A DNA stretch of 64,000 nt, from assembly GCF_910594985.1 (NCBI RefSeq), contig NZ_CAJVCE010000005.1:346996-410995 (forward strand), written 5' to 3'. This document shows, piece by piece, positions 34,471-43,212 of this stretch (positions are counted from its first letter, which is position 1; every line of letters begins with the position of its first letter). This stretch comes from Paenibacillus allorhizosphaerae (lineage in GTDB: Bacteria > Bacillota > Bacilli > Paenibacillales > NBRC-103111). Position numbers and translations under genes: made by a program. The notes under the pieces are model-generated. The model made no database searches. It saw only the letters and a program-made list of their open reading frames with translations, and was not told the origin of the DNA.

Positions 34471-36470
34471 TTCCCGGTCAGTGCCCTTAGCTGCGACCAG
34501 ACGCCGGGTGTTCCAGATGCCGTGCATACCCAGCCGGTGACGATATACTTACTCCCGGCCGCCCCCGTTTCGACCGGTGCTTGATTATAAAGCACATCTC
34601 CCGTGCTCCAGGCGTATTCCGTCGGCGCCGAAGGCGCCTCGTACTTTCCTTGGCTTGCACGAATATGCCAGCTGCCTTGATCGAAATAAATTTGGCTCAC
34701 GTCGTTGCTCCTGTATTTGCCGATCGAAAAGCCGGGCCTTACCCCGCTTCGAACATATAGGAGCGAGTGAGAACGAACCCTGGATACGGTTGTATTCGCT
34801 CCGTTCACGACAACCGCCCGTGTCGTGGTGCCGGTGACGGCCACGTTATCGACGATACCGAAGTCGCCGTTCATTTGCACGCCGTATCCGCCTTTGCACT
34901 CGATGATCGTATCTTTTATCGTCACTTTGTTATGATTGGGGTTCACAATGAATGGGGTATTCGCCTCAATTACCCCGCCCAGTACGGTCACGTTCGCGTC
35001 AAGCGCCGTCTGCGCGTCTCTTATGAAAATCCCGGTGTGGGACGTATCGTTCAGATTGACGATGTCCGGGTAGATAACCTTGTGGTATCCCTGCATCCCG
35101 TCGACATACTCGAATTTGATCCCGTACGGATTCCAGCAGCGGATGACCGGGTTCACGATATCGACCTCTTTGGACTTGCCTTTAATGACGATAGCGCCTT
35201 CCGTGCTGCCGGGCAGCGTACTGACCTTGGCCTGAATGACACCGCGTTCGACGGAAAGAAACTCGATCGCCTGGTCATCCACTTCGGTTAAGCTCCCGGT
35301 GACCGTAATATCGTTGCACTCCGAAAACTGCACCGCCTCCAGCCGGTTCCCGCCCGTAACGTTCGTTTCCCGGTTGTAACGTCCGCTGCCGACGGATTCG
35401 ATATGGAGCCGGACGTTCCGGCTACCGTAAATGGTGCTGTCTCCTGTCAAGCTGCCGTTACATAGGGCGTCGATGGTCGCATTTTGAATGCCGTTGGCGC
35501 GTATAACCTTCACGGAAGAACCGTCCGTTTGGCCGCACCTTGCGGCAGTGACGCCCAGCCTGACGTTGTTGCTGTCCTGCAGCACGACCGTGTGCGTGGA
35601 CAGCAAGTCCGTCGCCTGCACCCGCAAGCTTAGATCGCAGCACTTCGAGACGGCGATGCCCGAGCTGGACGCTACCCGCACCCCCGTCATGGAAACGCTT
35701 ACCGTTCCGCCGATACAACGGCTGACGGACATGCCGACGGAATGAAGCGACAGCCCTTCGGAAACGTGCAGCGTATAGGGGCGAGTGATTCGAGCCACCG
35801 TAACTCCAGTCAAGCTGAACATGATGTTTCGGTCGAGCGTCAGAGTGCCTTCGGCCGCAGCAACGACTTTTGCGATAAACTTTGTCGCGGCATAGCGGCT
35901 CGGCGTATAAAGCGAATGCGCGATCGTGCCCGCTATTTCGACGAAGTCGCCGGCCGCAGCGGATACGGCGGTTGTCAACCGATAGTCCCCTGCCGTCACA
36001 TCGCTTGCCGCCCCCGCCGCGCCTGTCGGCGCATCGAGCAGAAACGTTCCGCCGCCGTATAGGCGTACTCCTTCGGCGATCAGCGCCACGTGCTTCCCGC
36101 TGACCGTCACATTGCCTGTGACGTAATACGCGCCGGCAGGAATATAGACCGCTCCTCCCGTTTCGATCGCATCGAACGTCTGCTGGAACGGCAGCGTATT
36201 GTTCGTCGGATTCGGATTGAACGTTCCGTCGGCCAGAAAGTAATCGGCCTTCGCTCCCTTGTCCTTCACGTTGTACTCGGTGCAGCAGCCCAACGGCGGA
36301 TCGCCGTTATTGCCGTACACCGAATCGGTTACGCTCTGTCCGGCCGCCGCGTTCCCCATCCCCGTCAACGTACTCCCCGCAATCAAACCGATGCCTGCCG
36401 CGCCTAAACCTGTAAAAAATGTTCTTCGGCTCATCGATGTTGTTTCTTTCTTATCGCGTTCCAGCTCCAT
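34467..36470 (-). CDS. Tat-exported right-handed beta-helix protein (pectate lyase superfamily)
   Basis: A 667-residue secreted protein. The twin-arginine signal (MSRRTFFTGLGAAGIGLIAG) lies near residues 13-32. Then comes the pectate-lyase-superfamily entry (GCCTEYNVKDKGAKAD..GGAVYIPAGAYYV), then many short beta-helix turns rich in V/I-T-x-N patterns up to about residue 590. The last 70 residues (SGDVLYNQAP..GWVCTASGTPGVWSQL) resemble the C-terminal domain of phage tail-spike and related carbohydrate-binding proteins. A glycan lyase or hydrolase acting on pectin-like polymers is likely, but catalytic residues cannot be assigned. The ATG at 36470 follows AAGGAGGG. Confidence 0.75.
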   Translation of the reverse strand: MELERDKKETTSMSRRTFFTGLGAAGIGLIAGSTLTGMGNAAAGQSVTDSVYGNNGDPPLGCCTEYNVKDKGAKADYFLADGTFNPNPTNNTLPFQQTFDAIETGGAVYIPAGAYYVTGNVTVSGKHVALIAEGVRLYGGGTFLLDAPTGAAGAASDVTAGDYRLTTAVSAAAGDFVEIAGTIAHSLYTPSRYAATKFIAKVVAAAEGTLTLDRNIMFSLTGVTVARITRPYTLHVSEGLSLHSVGMSVSRCIGGTVSVSMTGVRVASSSGIAVSKCCDLSLRVQATDLLSTHTVVLQDSNNVRLGVTAARCGQTDGSSVKVIRANGIQNATIDALCNGSLTGDSTIYGSRNVRLHIESVGSGRYNRETNVTGGNRLEAVQFSECNDITVTGSLTEVDDQAIEFLSVERGVIQAKVSTLPGSTEGAIVIKGKSKEVDIVNPVIRCWNPYGIKFEYVDGMQGYHKVIYPDIVNLNDTSHTGIFIRDAQTALDANVTVLGGVIEANTPFIVNPNHNKVTIKDTIIECKGGYGVQMNGDFGIVDNVAVTGTTTRAVVVNGANTTVSRVRSHSLLYVRSGVRPGFSIGKYRSNDVSQIYFDQGSWHIRASQGKYEAPSAPTEYAWSTGDVLYNQAPVETGAAGSKYIVTGWVCTASGTPGVWSQLRALTGN

Positions 36471-36678
36471 ATACCCTCCTTGTAACCGAAATATCAAACC
36501 TTACATCCATCCGAATCCCCCTTGCTGGTAATTCCCACCGCTGTACTTTTGATTATAGAAAAAGCAACCGTATCCAAACATTTCATTATTGCTGTAAAAC
36601 TATAATGAAATTGTTCTGTTGCTTATAATCATTTTTTCCAATGAATATGGCTGCCGCTTACCTTATAATCGGAGTAGC

Positions 36679-37029
36679 ATCGGGCATGGCGTACCTCAAT
36701 TGGAGAAATATCTTCGTTTAATGGAGAATCCAACGTACAGCATGAGCTCTATCTGGTCGTGGTCGATCCGAATAATCAAGTAGCTGCATTTGCCAATGTT
36801 TGGCATGATAAACCCAACCATATAGCCGTCATCGAGCCTTTCGGAACGAAAGAAAGCTACAGGAGAAAAGGGCTGGCTAAAGCATACGCCGGTTAATAGC
36901 TCTTGGCGCTCTCAAGCTGTACATCAACCATGAAGGCTTATGGACGCTCGATCCCGAGCCTGACGATGCCTTGCGGGTATATCTGAAGGCAGGCTTTGAA
37001 GAGCGGGGGAAAAATGTTCGTGTGGTGTA
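36679..37029 (+). pseudogene. GNAT acetyltransferase remnant
   Basis: Two plus-strand frames carry parts of an acetyltransferase. The first (36679 to about 36893) has no start codon and reads ELYLVVVDPNNQVAAFANVW, then EPFGTKESYRRKGLAKAYAG and a stop; YRRKGLAKA is the acetyl-CoA loop. The second reads LGALKLYINHEGLWTLDPEP and LRVYLKAGFEERGKNVRVV to 37029. A frameshift and a lost 5' end make it inactive. Confidence 0.65.
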
Positions 37030-37071
37030 AAAGTAGCTCATTGTAGCTAGTGAGTTGAAAGGAGAGTTTGC

Positions 37072-37644
37072 ATGAGTCATTGTTACTATATCGGTTCCCC
37101 CCGTGAACTGCCTCTGGGAGAACGGGGAAGCGTAAAGTCGGCGGAAGATAAGAGCGGCAGCAAGCCGATCAAATCAATTCGATTTAAATCGGCCGTCATT
37201 CCTGAAGGAAGCATCCCGCTCGATCAGATCCTCGACTTATCCCATGTTCAAGCCGACGAAACAGCGATATACGATTCCCCTGAACGCGCAGCGGGAATTA
37301 TTATTCGAGCGCTTCAGCCGTGGAACGAAATGATCACGCGGCATTTTACCAATTCTTACGTCTGTGAACTCTACCCCAATTGGGGAAAATTCAATTTGAG
37401 TCCACTACTGATGACGTTGTACCCGGAAGAGTACGAAGTGAATCTCAAATGCATCAAGGAACTGTTTCGGCTCATTCAAGATTATGGGAAAAATCATGAA
37501 ACGTTTGAGATTTACACTTGTTCGATAGGAAATGAACGGCGTCAAAAAAACGATGCCCCTCATCGGGTGATCGATCTAGCCCAATATCGGATTGAAGACT
37601 ATTTTCATTTAAGAGAAGAGCAGTATGTTCAGGTTCGTACATAG
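37072..37644 (+). CDS. Conserved hypothetical protein
   Basis: A 190-residue soluble protein starting MSHCYYIGSPRELPLGERG. I recognise this opening from uncharacterised proteins of Bacillus and Paenibacillus but not a function. It is rich in charged residues, with conserved-looking stretches AIYDSPERAAGIIIRALQPW and YPEEYEVNLKCIKELF. AAAGGAGAG precedes the ATG. It ends 10 bases from the convergent DUF402 gene. Confidence 0.7.
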   Translation: MSHCYYIGSPRELPLGERGSVKSAEDKSGSKPIKSIRFKSAVIPEGSIPLDQILDLSHVQADETAIYDSPERAAGIIIRALQPWNEMITRHFTNSYVCELYPNWGKFNLSPLLMTLYPEEYEVNLKCIKELFRLIQDYGKNHETFEIYTCSIGNERRQKNDAPHRVIDLAQYRIEDYFHLREEQYVQVRT

Positions 37645-37654
37645 GGAGTGCATT

Positions 37655-38197
37655 TCATGACGTTGCATGTTTGACCAATCCCAAAAATCTTAGTGTTTCT
37701 GCCATCATGAGATTATTTTCGTTCTGCAAGTTTTTGACTAATTGTGCAGCCGTCTCTTTGGCCGTTATATAGTCCTCTTCGGAGACGGTTCCTTTTTCCA
37801 AGGCATCCTCTAATTCATCTGCATCCAATACATAGACGCATCCATCAGGCAAATAAACAATATCCAAGTAAAGATCTTCGATATATGGGACCCCCGCTTC
37901 CGTTAACCCCATATCTTTAATCAAATCGATATACCACTGAACGATGTTGCCATGGTTATCTATTGATGCCGTCACCGCGAACTTGCGATGTATCGGGAAT
38001 AGCATTAACCACTCGTAATCGTTATCTACAATGCACAAATCGCCGCCCCCGTAATTTACGCAAATCGGCTCTTCGACTTTTTTTAAAGTCAGTAGGGAGA
38101 CATAGCCGGTAAACGACGCTTCTTCAACGTACATTTGCACATAGCTTTTTTCATAGATTCGAAACCATCCCGGTTCGTCGGCGAACTTCTTTTTCAT
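37655..38197 (-). CDS. DUF402 domain protein (FomD/NtdP-like)
   Basis: A 180-residue protein. The core motif is IVQWYIDLIKDMGLTE..VPYIEDLYLDIVYLPDG followed by VLDADELEDALEKG. These acidic and aromatic residues match the DUF402 fold, in which relatives hydrolyse nucleoside di- or triphosphates or nucleotide-activated intermediates using two metal ions. The substrate here is unknown. It is a single gene. Confidence 0.82.
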   Translation of the reverse strand: MKKKFADEPGWFRIYEKSYVQMYVEEASFTGYVSLLTLKKVEEPICVNYGGGDLCIVDNDYEWLMLFPIHRKFAVTASIDNHGNIVQWYIDLIKDMGLTEAGVPYIEDLYLDIVYLPDGCVYVLDADELEDALEKGTVSEEDYITAKETAAQLVKNLQNENNLMMAETLRFLGLVKHATS

Positions 38198-38304
38198 GGC
38201 GAGCCCCCAATATTAACTAACTAATACGTTACATCCACTGCATCGCTACAGCCCTTGAACTACGCTCCAAATAAGCAATCAAATATTGCCGCCACCAGTA
38301 TGAA

Positions 38305-38691
38305 CTATTTACGTGAACGGACGGGCTGATGTACGTCAAACATATTTCCGAAAGGATCGTAAAACGTAAAAAACTTGCCTATGTTCCCCTCGTCAATGAT
38401 TTTCCCCACTTTTGCCCCCAGTTGCAGGAGGTGCTCGTGAAATCCAACGATATTTCTCACTCTAAAACCGATCGTGTAGTGGTCCTCCCCGTTAACAAGG
38501 AAAGTCGCCGATGTATCGTCAGCGGTCTTTACCAAAAACAAGCTTGGTCCCATCGCAAAATCAACATAGGCAAGATCTTTATTTCTAAAACCTAGTTTCG
38601 CCCCCAGTTTATTGCAATACCAGTCCAAAGCTTGTTCCAAATCGGAAACGGGAATTTCCGTATATTCGATTCCTTCAATATATGGAGTCAT
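38305..38691 (-). CDS. VOC-family (glyoxalase-like) protein
   Basis: A 128-residue vicinal-oxygen-chelate protein with two beta-alpha-beta-beta-beta halves: YTEIPVSDLEQALDWYCNKLG in the first and YTIGFRVRNIVGFHEHLLQLG with YDPFGNMFDVHQP in the second. The family includes glyoxalases, dioxygenases and antibiotic-binding proteins; this member cannot be placed further. The ATG at 38691 follows GGAAAGG. It is divergent from the ArsR regulator, which may control it. Confidence 0.82.
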   Translation of the reverse strand: MTPYIEGIEYTEIPVSDLEQALDWYCNKLGAKLGFRNKDLAYVDFAMGPSLFLVKTADDTSATFLVNGEDHYTIGFRVRNIVGFHEHLLQLGAKVGKIIDEGNIGKFFTFYDPFGNMFDVHQPVRSRK

Positions 38692-38819
38692 TGTTTTCGT
38701 CCTTTCCAATGTTATTTTATTTTGGCGAATATCACCTCATCATAACACAATTGGAAATAATATGAATTAGAATCCTACAGCTCATGTTTGTGATATATAT
38801 CGAGAGATATCAATATACC

Positions 38820-38849
38820 TTGACAGGAATATTCCATATTATGTATATT
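38820..38849 (+). promoter_or_regulatory. SigA-type promoter of the arsR-like gene
   Basis: TTGACA (38820-38825) and TATATT (38844-38849) with an 18-base spacer. The GGAATATTCC palindrome inside the spacer could be the operator of the dimeric regulator encoded just downstream. Confidence 0.65.
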
Positions 38850-38874
38850 TAATAGTATGAAGGGAGAAATGCGT

Positions 38875-39207
38875 ATGGGCGGGAAATTAACAACTTTGAG
38901 CGCACTTGCTGAGCCCAATCGCTTGCAAATTGTCGAGCTTTTGCGCAACGGACCGCTTACGGTAGGGGAAATTGCCAACGAGCTTGGACTTCGCCAGCCG
39001 CAAGCTTCCAAACATCTTCGTGTACTAAGCGATTCCGGGCTTGTCGAGGTACATCCGGACGCCAATCGGCGCATATACAGGCTGCGGGCCGAACCGCTCG
39101 TTGAGCTGGACACGTGGATGGAGTCTTTTCGCCGCATGTGGGAAGAACGATTCGACCGCCTTGACGATTATTTGCGGGTGCTGCAGGAAAAGGATAAAAA
39201 GGAATAG
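38875..39207 (+). CDS. ArsR-family winged-helix regulator
   Basis: A 110-residue regulator. The winged helix is clear: LSALAEPNRLQIVELLRNGPL, VGEIANELGLRQPQASKHL and VLSDSGLVEVHPDANRRIYRL. It lacks the Cys metal site (ELCVCDL) of classical ArsR, so it likely senses a non-metal signal; relatives sit beside SRPBCC or VOC genes. The ATG at 38875 follows AAGGGA; an ATG at 38857 has no site. It is divergent from the VOC gene at 38691. Confidence 0.88.
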   Translation: MGGKLTTLSALAEPNRLQIVELLRNGPLTVGEIANELGLRQPQASKHLRVLSDSGLVEVHPDANRRIYRLRAEPLVELDTWMESFRRMWEERFDRLDDYLRVLQEKDKKE

Positions 39208-39256
39208 AACGGATCTTGGATGCCCCCGATGCTGTATGATCATGACGGAACACAAA

Positions 39257-39299
39257 AAACAATCCGCGCACCTTCTCAGGAAAGGGCTGCGGATTGTTT
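39257..39299. terminator. Bidirectional terminator
   Basis: An 11-bp stem (AAACAATCCGC / GCGGATTGTTT) lies between the arsR-like gene (+) and the last gene of the sulfatase operon (-), with A- and T-runs on both sides. Confidence 0.85.
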
Positions 39300-39337
39300 T
39301 TGTATTTTTACACTAATTACCAAATTAACGAATCAAA

Positions 39338-40714
39338 TTATATCGCTTCGACCGACGAACTGCCTTTATCGGTTTCCCTCAATAATCGCAGCTGCTCCTG
39401 CTGAAACTGATGCGCCCGCGTATCCTCCAGCTCCGGCGAGCAAATGCGTCGAAGTTCGGTCTCAAGCTCAACCGCTTTTTCCGGATATTGCGTGAACACG
39501 TTGTTCAGCTCTTCCGGGTCTTCCCGCAGATGGAACAACTGATGCGGCGCTTCGGTATAATAGATCAGCTTCCAGTCTCCCTTGCGGATCAGGTAAGCCC
39601 CCGATCTCGTGCCATGCCCATGGTATTCGGAGAAAACAACTCGCTCCGCGTCCCGTACGCTCACCGTTTGCAGCGGTTCCCCGGCCCAATGCTCCGGTCT
39701 TATGGCGCCTGCGGCATAAAACAGCGAGGCTTGCACGTCATGCGTATCGACAGGCGTTTCTACCCGTTTGCCTTTGGCAAAGTCCGGTCCGGCCGCAATG
39801 CACGGAATTCGTACGGAGTCCTCATATAACGAGCATTTCCACCACATGCCGAACTTGCCGAGCATCTCCCCGTGATCCGATGTATAAATGACATTCGTGC
39901 TTTCTTTCAGTCCGTTCTCCTGCAATACACCGAGCAATCTTCCGATTTGATCGTCAATAAACGCCACATTGCCCAAATAACCTCTTCTCAGCCCGCGCAC
40001 CTGCTCTTCGGTAAACAAATCCGCTTCGAAGTGACTTCGCAAATCGCTCGCATACGGATGATTCGCGCTTGCTTCCTCTTTTCCATAGCGGGGCAGGTCG
40101 CCACCCTCGGGATACAAATCCCAATACTCCTGCGTGTTCCACTGCGGGAAATGCGGATTGAGCAAATTAATGGTCAGGCACCATGGCTGCTCTAACGTCG
40201 GGGCCACTTCACGCAGCCACTGGAGCGCATCGTTTATTACTTTTAAATCGCCGTCAAAAGCGGTTTCTTTTACGCCGTAGCCGTCCGCACGCTGTGCGGC
40301 ATCTTTGCGGACCGCGAGCGGCCTGCGGCTGAAGTTCGTGTCGCCGGGCTTCTTCTGGTCTTTGCTGTGATGAATTTCCGAGAAGCCGAGCCGCTGGCCT
40401 GCGTCATATACATGCGTTTTGCCGAAATGGACGGTATAAACGCCTTGATCATGCAGCACTTTGCCGTAGGTCGGAAAGTCGGTTCGCAGCCCGACGTTGC
40501 AGTTGCTGTACGTTTGCAGCTCATGCACGCGCAAGCCAGCCATAAACGCGGAGCGGCTCGGCGAGCAAAGCGGCGAAGGACAATACGCATTCTCGTACAC
40601 GGTGCCTTCCGCCGCCAAACGCTCCATGTTCGGCGTGCGAAGGAAGGGATGGCCGTACACGGCAGAATAAAACGGATTATGCTCGTCGGACATGAATACG
40701 ATGCTGTTGCTCAT
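39338..40714 (-). CDS. Sulfatase (formylglycine-dependent)
   Basis: A 458-residue type I sulfatase. The catalytic Cys50 is in PLCSPSRSAFMAG (CxPSR), which must be converted to formylglycine. Metal ligands are seen in FMSDEHN near the start and in VIYTSDHGEMLGKFGMWWK. No signal peptide is present, so it should act on imported sugars in the cytoplasm. It is the last gene of the seven-gene operon, 26 bases after the previous sulfatase. The exact sulfate ester is unknown. Confidence 0.92.
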   Translation of the reverse strand: MSNSIVFMSDEHNPFYSAVYGHPFLRTPNMERLAAEGTVYENAYCPSPLCSPSRSAFMAGLRVHELQTYSNCNVGLRTDFPTYGKVLHDQGVYTVHFGKTHVYDAGQRLGFSEIHHSKDQKKPGDTNFSRRPLAVRKDAAQRADGYGVKETAFDGDLKVINDALQWLREVAPTLEQPWCLTINLLNPHFPQWNTQEYWDLYPEGGDLPRYGKEEASANHPYASDLRSHFEADLFTEEQVRGLRRGYLGNVAFIDDQIGRLLGVLQENGLKESTNVIYTSDHGEMLGKFGMWWKCSLYEDSVRIPCIAAGPDFAKGKRVETPVDTHDVQASLFYAAGAIRPEHWAGEPLQTVSVRDAERVVFSEYHGHGTRSGAYLIRKGDWKLIYYTEAPHQLFHLREDPEELNNVFTQYPEKAVELETELRRICSPELEDTRAHQFQQEQLRLLRETDKGSSSVEAI

Positions 40715-40740
40715 TCGGTATTCCTCCTTTGTCGGGTAGC

Positions 40741-42090
40741 CTAAAGCCGGGTTTCCTGCTCCGTTACGCGGCGTTGGCCGCTCTTCTTCTCTTCGGCAGC
40801 AATGATCTCCGCAGGCGCCTCGCCCGCTTCGGCCATACGCTGCAGCAGCCGCTGCCTGAGCACTTCGGCGGTCTGCCGGTGCGATTGAAAGCCGATCAGA
40901 TTCGTCAGCTCATACGGATCGGCCTGAAGATCGTACAGGAACTCCTCCGCATAAGCGTCGGACGAAGCGCTGTTCCGGTTTGAATCCGGGGCGGACACCG
41001 AATATTTCCACCGCTTCGTCCGGATCGCGCGGCCGGTCTGCGCTTCGCTGATTTGCACGAAGACGTCTTCCGGCCAGTCGGCTGTCTCCCGGCGCAGCAG
41101 CGGCATAAGGGATCGGCCCTGCATCGAGGCGGGAACCGGAATGCCTGCGGCATCGAGCAGTGTCGGCGGCAAATCGATCAGACTGATCAGCTCGCGGATT
41201 TGCCCCCGGCTCGTAAAGCCCGGTCCGGTAAATGCCGTCGGCACGCGAATCGAGCTTTCGTGGCACGATCGCTTGTACTCGCCGTTACGCGTCTTGAAAT
41301 GGTTGCCGTGATCGGAGGTGAACAGTACGACCGTATCGTCCGTCAGCGCCAAACTTTTCAAAGTGTCGAGCACGCGGCCGAGCGCTTCGTCGAGACGTTT
41401 CACCATGCCGTAGTAGCCGTCCAAATGCTGTGCGCTCGTACCCCCGAGCGCCGCCAAATCCGGCGGAGTCCATCGGCCCGTATAAGCATTCGCGTACACG
41501 TCGGGCGAAGGGTAATCGTCCCGGTGGTTTTGATGGTGCGGCTCGAGGAACGAAACAAACAGGAAGAACGGCTCGTCTTGATGCCGGTCGACATACCGGA
41601 TCGCCGCATCCGTCAGCGCATCTACCCGGTAGCCGGGCAGCTTCACACGCTCGTTGTCGTTGTCGAACACAACGGTATCGTACGCATCCGATGTCCGTTC
41701 CAGCGCATTGGCCGCAAGCCAATACTCATAGCCGCCCCGCTTCGATTCGGGAACCGGATTCTCGTCGGCCAAATGCCACTTGCCGATATACCCCGTCGTA
41801 TAGCCGGCCTCGCGGAAATAATGCGCCAGCGTCTTGGACCCTTCCGGCAGCGGAATCGAATTGCGGAAGCAGCCCGTGGTCGTCGGATATAGGCCGGTTT
41901 GCAGCGCGGACCGGGCAGGTCCGCATACAGGCTGGCATGTAAAAGAGTGGTACAAGTGCGCACCGCTCGCCGCCATGCGGTCAAAATTCGGTGTGAGACC
42001 CAGCGGATTGCCGTGTGCTCCTGTCGTATCCCAGCGCTGCTGATCGGTAAAAAAGACGATAACATTCGGTTGTGCATTTCTTTTCGCCAT
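40741..42090 (-). CDS. Sulfatase (formylglycine-dependent)
   Basis: A 449-residue type I sulfatase. The modification site is QPVCGPARSALQTG (Cys56, the CxPAR variant). Metal-binding parts are VFFTDQQRWD and VVLFTSDHGNHFKTRN. The substrate pocket would include PHHQNHRDDYPSPD. It lacks a signal peptide and is cytoplasmic. It lies between the FGE gene and the last sulfatase in the operon. It differs strongly from the other four sulfatases, so a different sulfate position is likely. Confidence 0.92.
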   Translation of the reverse strand: MAKRNAQPNVIVFFTDQQRWDTTGAHGNPLGLTPNFDRMAASGAHLYHSFTCQPVCGPARSALQTGLYPTTTGCFRNSIPLPEGSKTLAHYFREAGYTTGYIGKWHLADENPVPESKRGGYEYWLAANALERTSDAYDTVVFDNDNERVKLPGYRVDALTDAAIRYVDRHQDEPFFLFVSFLEPHHQNHRDDYPSPDVYANAYTGRWTPPDLAALGGTSAQHLDGYYGMVKRLDEALGRVLDTLKSLALTDDTVVLFTSDHGNHFKTRNGEYKRSCHESSIRVPTAFTGPGFTSRGQIRELISLIDLPPTLLDAAGIPVPASMQGRSLMPLLRRETADWPEDVFVQISEAQTGRAIRTKRWKYSVSAPDSNRNSASSDAYAEEFLYDLQADPYELTNLIGFQSHRQTAEVLRQRLLQRMAEAGEAPAEIIAAEEKKSGQRRVTEQETRL

Positions 42091-42171
42091 GACCCGTACA
42101 CTCTCCTCTAACCCGTTTGCTATTATTTTACTTCAAGCCGCCCAACATTTACATGATAAGCTGCCTCATTC

Positions 42172-43212
42172 TTAAGGGTCCCGCACACAGCGGAAGCCGA
42201 GATTGCCGGTCGAGCTGTCCGGCGTATTGGAGCTGCGCGCAGCGACCCGGTACCGGTTGCAGTACGACTTGTGGCACAAGTAAGATCCACCCCGCATCAC
42301 CCGATTCACGCCGGTTTTGGGGCCTTTCGGATTTTTCGCCGAACCGGCCGCCGCTGCAGGGTTCGGGCTGAACCAGTCCGAACACCATTCCCACACATTG
42401 CCTACCACGTTGTATAAGCCGTAACCGTTCGGAGGAAAAGAAAGCGCAGGCGCCGTCCCGATATAGCCGTCGCTTGCGTTATTTTTATCGGGGAACTTTC
42501 CTTGCCAAATGTTGCATAAGTACTCGTCGCCCGGTTTCAGCAAATCGCCCCACGGATACCGTTTCTGCACCAGCCCGCCCCGGGCGGCGTATTCCCACTC
42601 CGCTTCCGTCGGCAGCCGTTTGCCGGCCCAGCCGCAGTACGCGGCGGCATCGTTCCATGACACGTGAATCGCCGGGTGGTCCATCCGTTCGTCGATGCCC
42701 GTGCCCTCACCCTCCGGCTTCCGCCAGCTTGCCCCCGGGACGGCGAGCCACCAGGGGACTCCAGGTACGCTCGCGGCATCCGCCTTGCGGGCGGAATCCG
42801 GAACAAACAAATGAAACACGAACGACCATCCGAATCGTTCCGCCTCGGTTACATATCCCGTATCCCGCACGAAATCCGCGAATTCTGCGTTCGTAACCGT
42901 CGTTTTATCGATATAAAACGGGGAAAGCTCCACCTCGCGGACCGGTCCTTCCCCGTCGGCCGGAAAGCCTTCCGTATCGTCGGTGCCCATAAGGAATGTG
43001 CCGCCTGCCAGATACACCATCGATTGCGCTGCGCTTGCGCCGATTCCAGCGATAGTTGCTCCAGAAGGCGAAGCAACAAGATCGTTCCGCCGCTCAATCC
43101 CTCCATGGCCTTGGATCGCCAAGGCAGCGGCCGCCTCCGCTTCAGCCCTTTCATTGCCGCGACGACCTATGGAGCAGCATGAAAGCTTATGTACATGTTC
43201 CGCCACGGTCAA
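42172..43212 (-). CDS. Formylglycine-generating enzyme (SUMF1-like)
   Basis: A 346-residue FGE-sulfatase-domain protein that oxidises the sulfatase Cys to formylglycine. The core starts near residue 65 (SMVYLAGGTFLMGTDD). It carries WEYAARGG, GNVWEWCSDW and the paired copper-binding cysteines Cys313 and Cys318 in GSYLCHKSYCNRYRVAARS, the same spacing as in human SUMF1. An N-terminal extension of about 64 residues is unusual. It starts at a TTG overlapping the stop of the upstream sulfatase by four bases (TTGA), after AAAGGAGGG. It lies in the middle of the operon with its clients. Confidence 0.92.
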   Translation of the reverse strand: MTVAEHVHKLSCCSIGRRGNERAEAEAAAALAIQGHGGIERRNDLVASPSGATIAGIGASAAQSMVYLAGGTFLMGTDDTEGFPADGEGPVREVELSPFYIDKTTVTNAEFADFVRDTGYVTEAERFGWSFVFHLFVPDSARKADAASVPGVPWWLAVPGASWRKPEGEGTGIDERMDHPAIHVSWNDAAAYCGWAGKRLPTEAEWEYAARGGLVQKRYPWGDLLKPGDEYLCNIWQGKFPDKNNASDGYIGTAPALSFPPNGYGLYNVVGNVWEWCSDWFSPNPAAAAGSAKNPKGPKTGVNRVMRGGSYLCHKSYCNRYRVAARSSNTPDSSTGNLGFRCVRDP

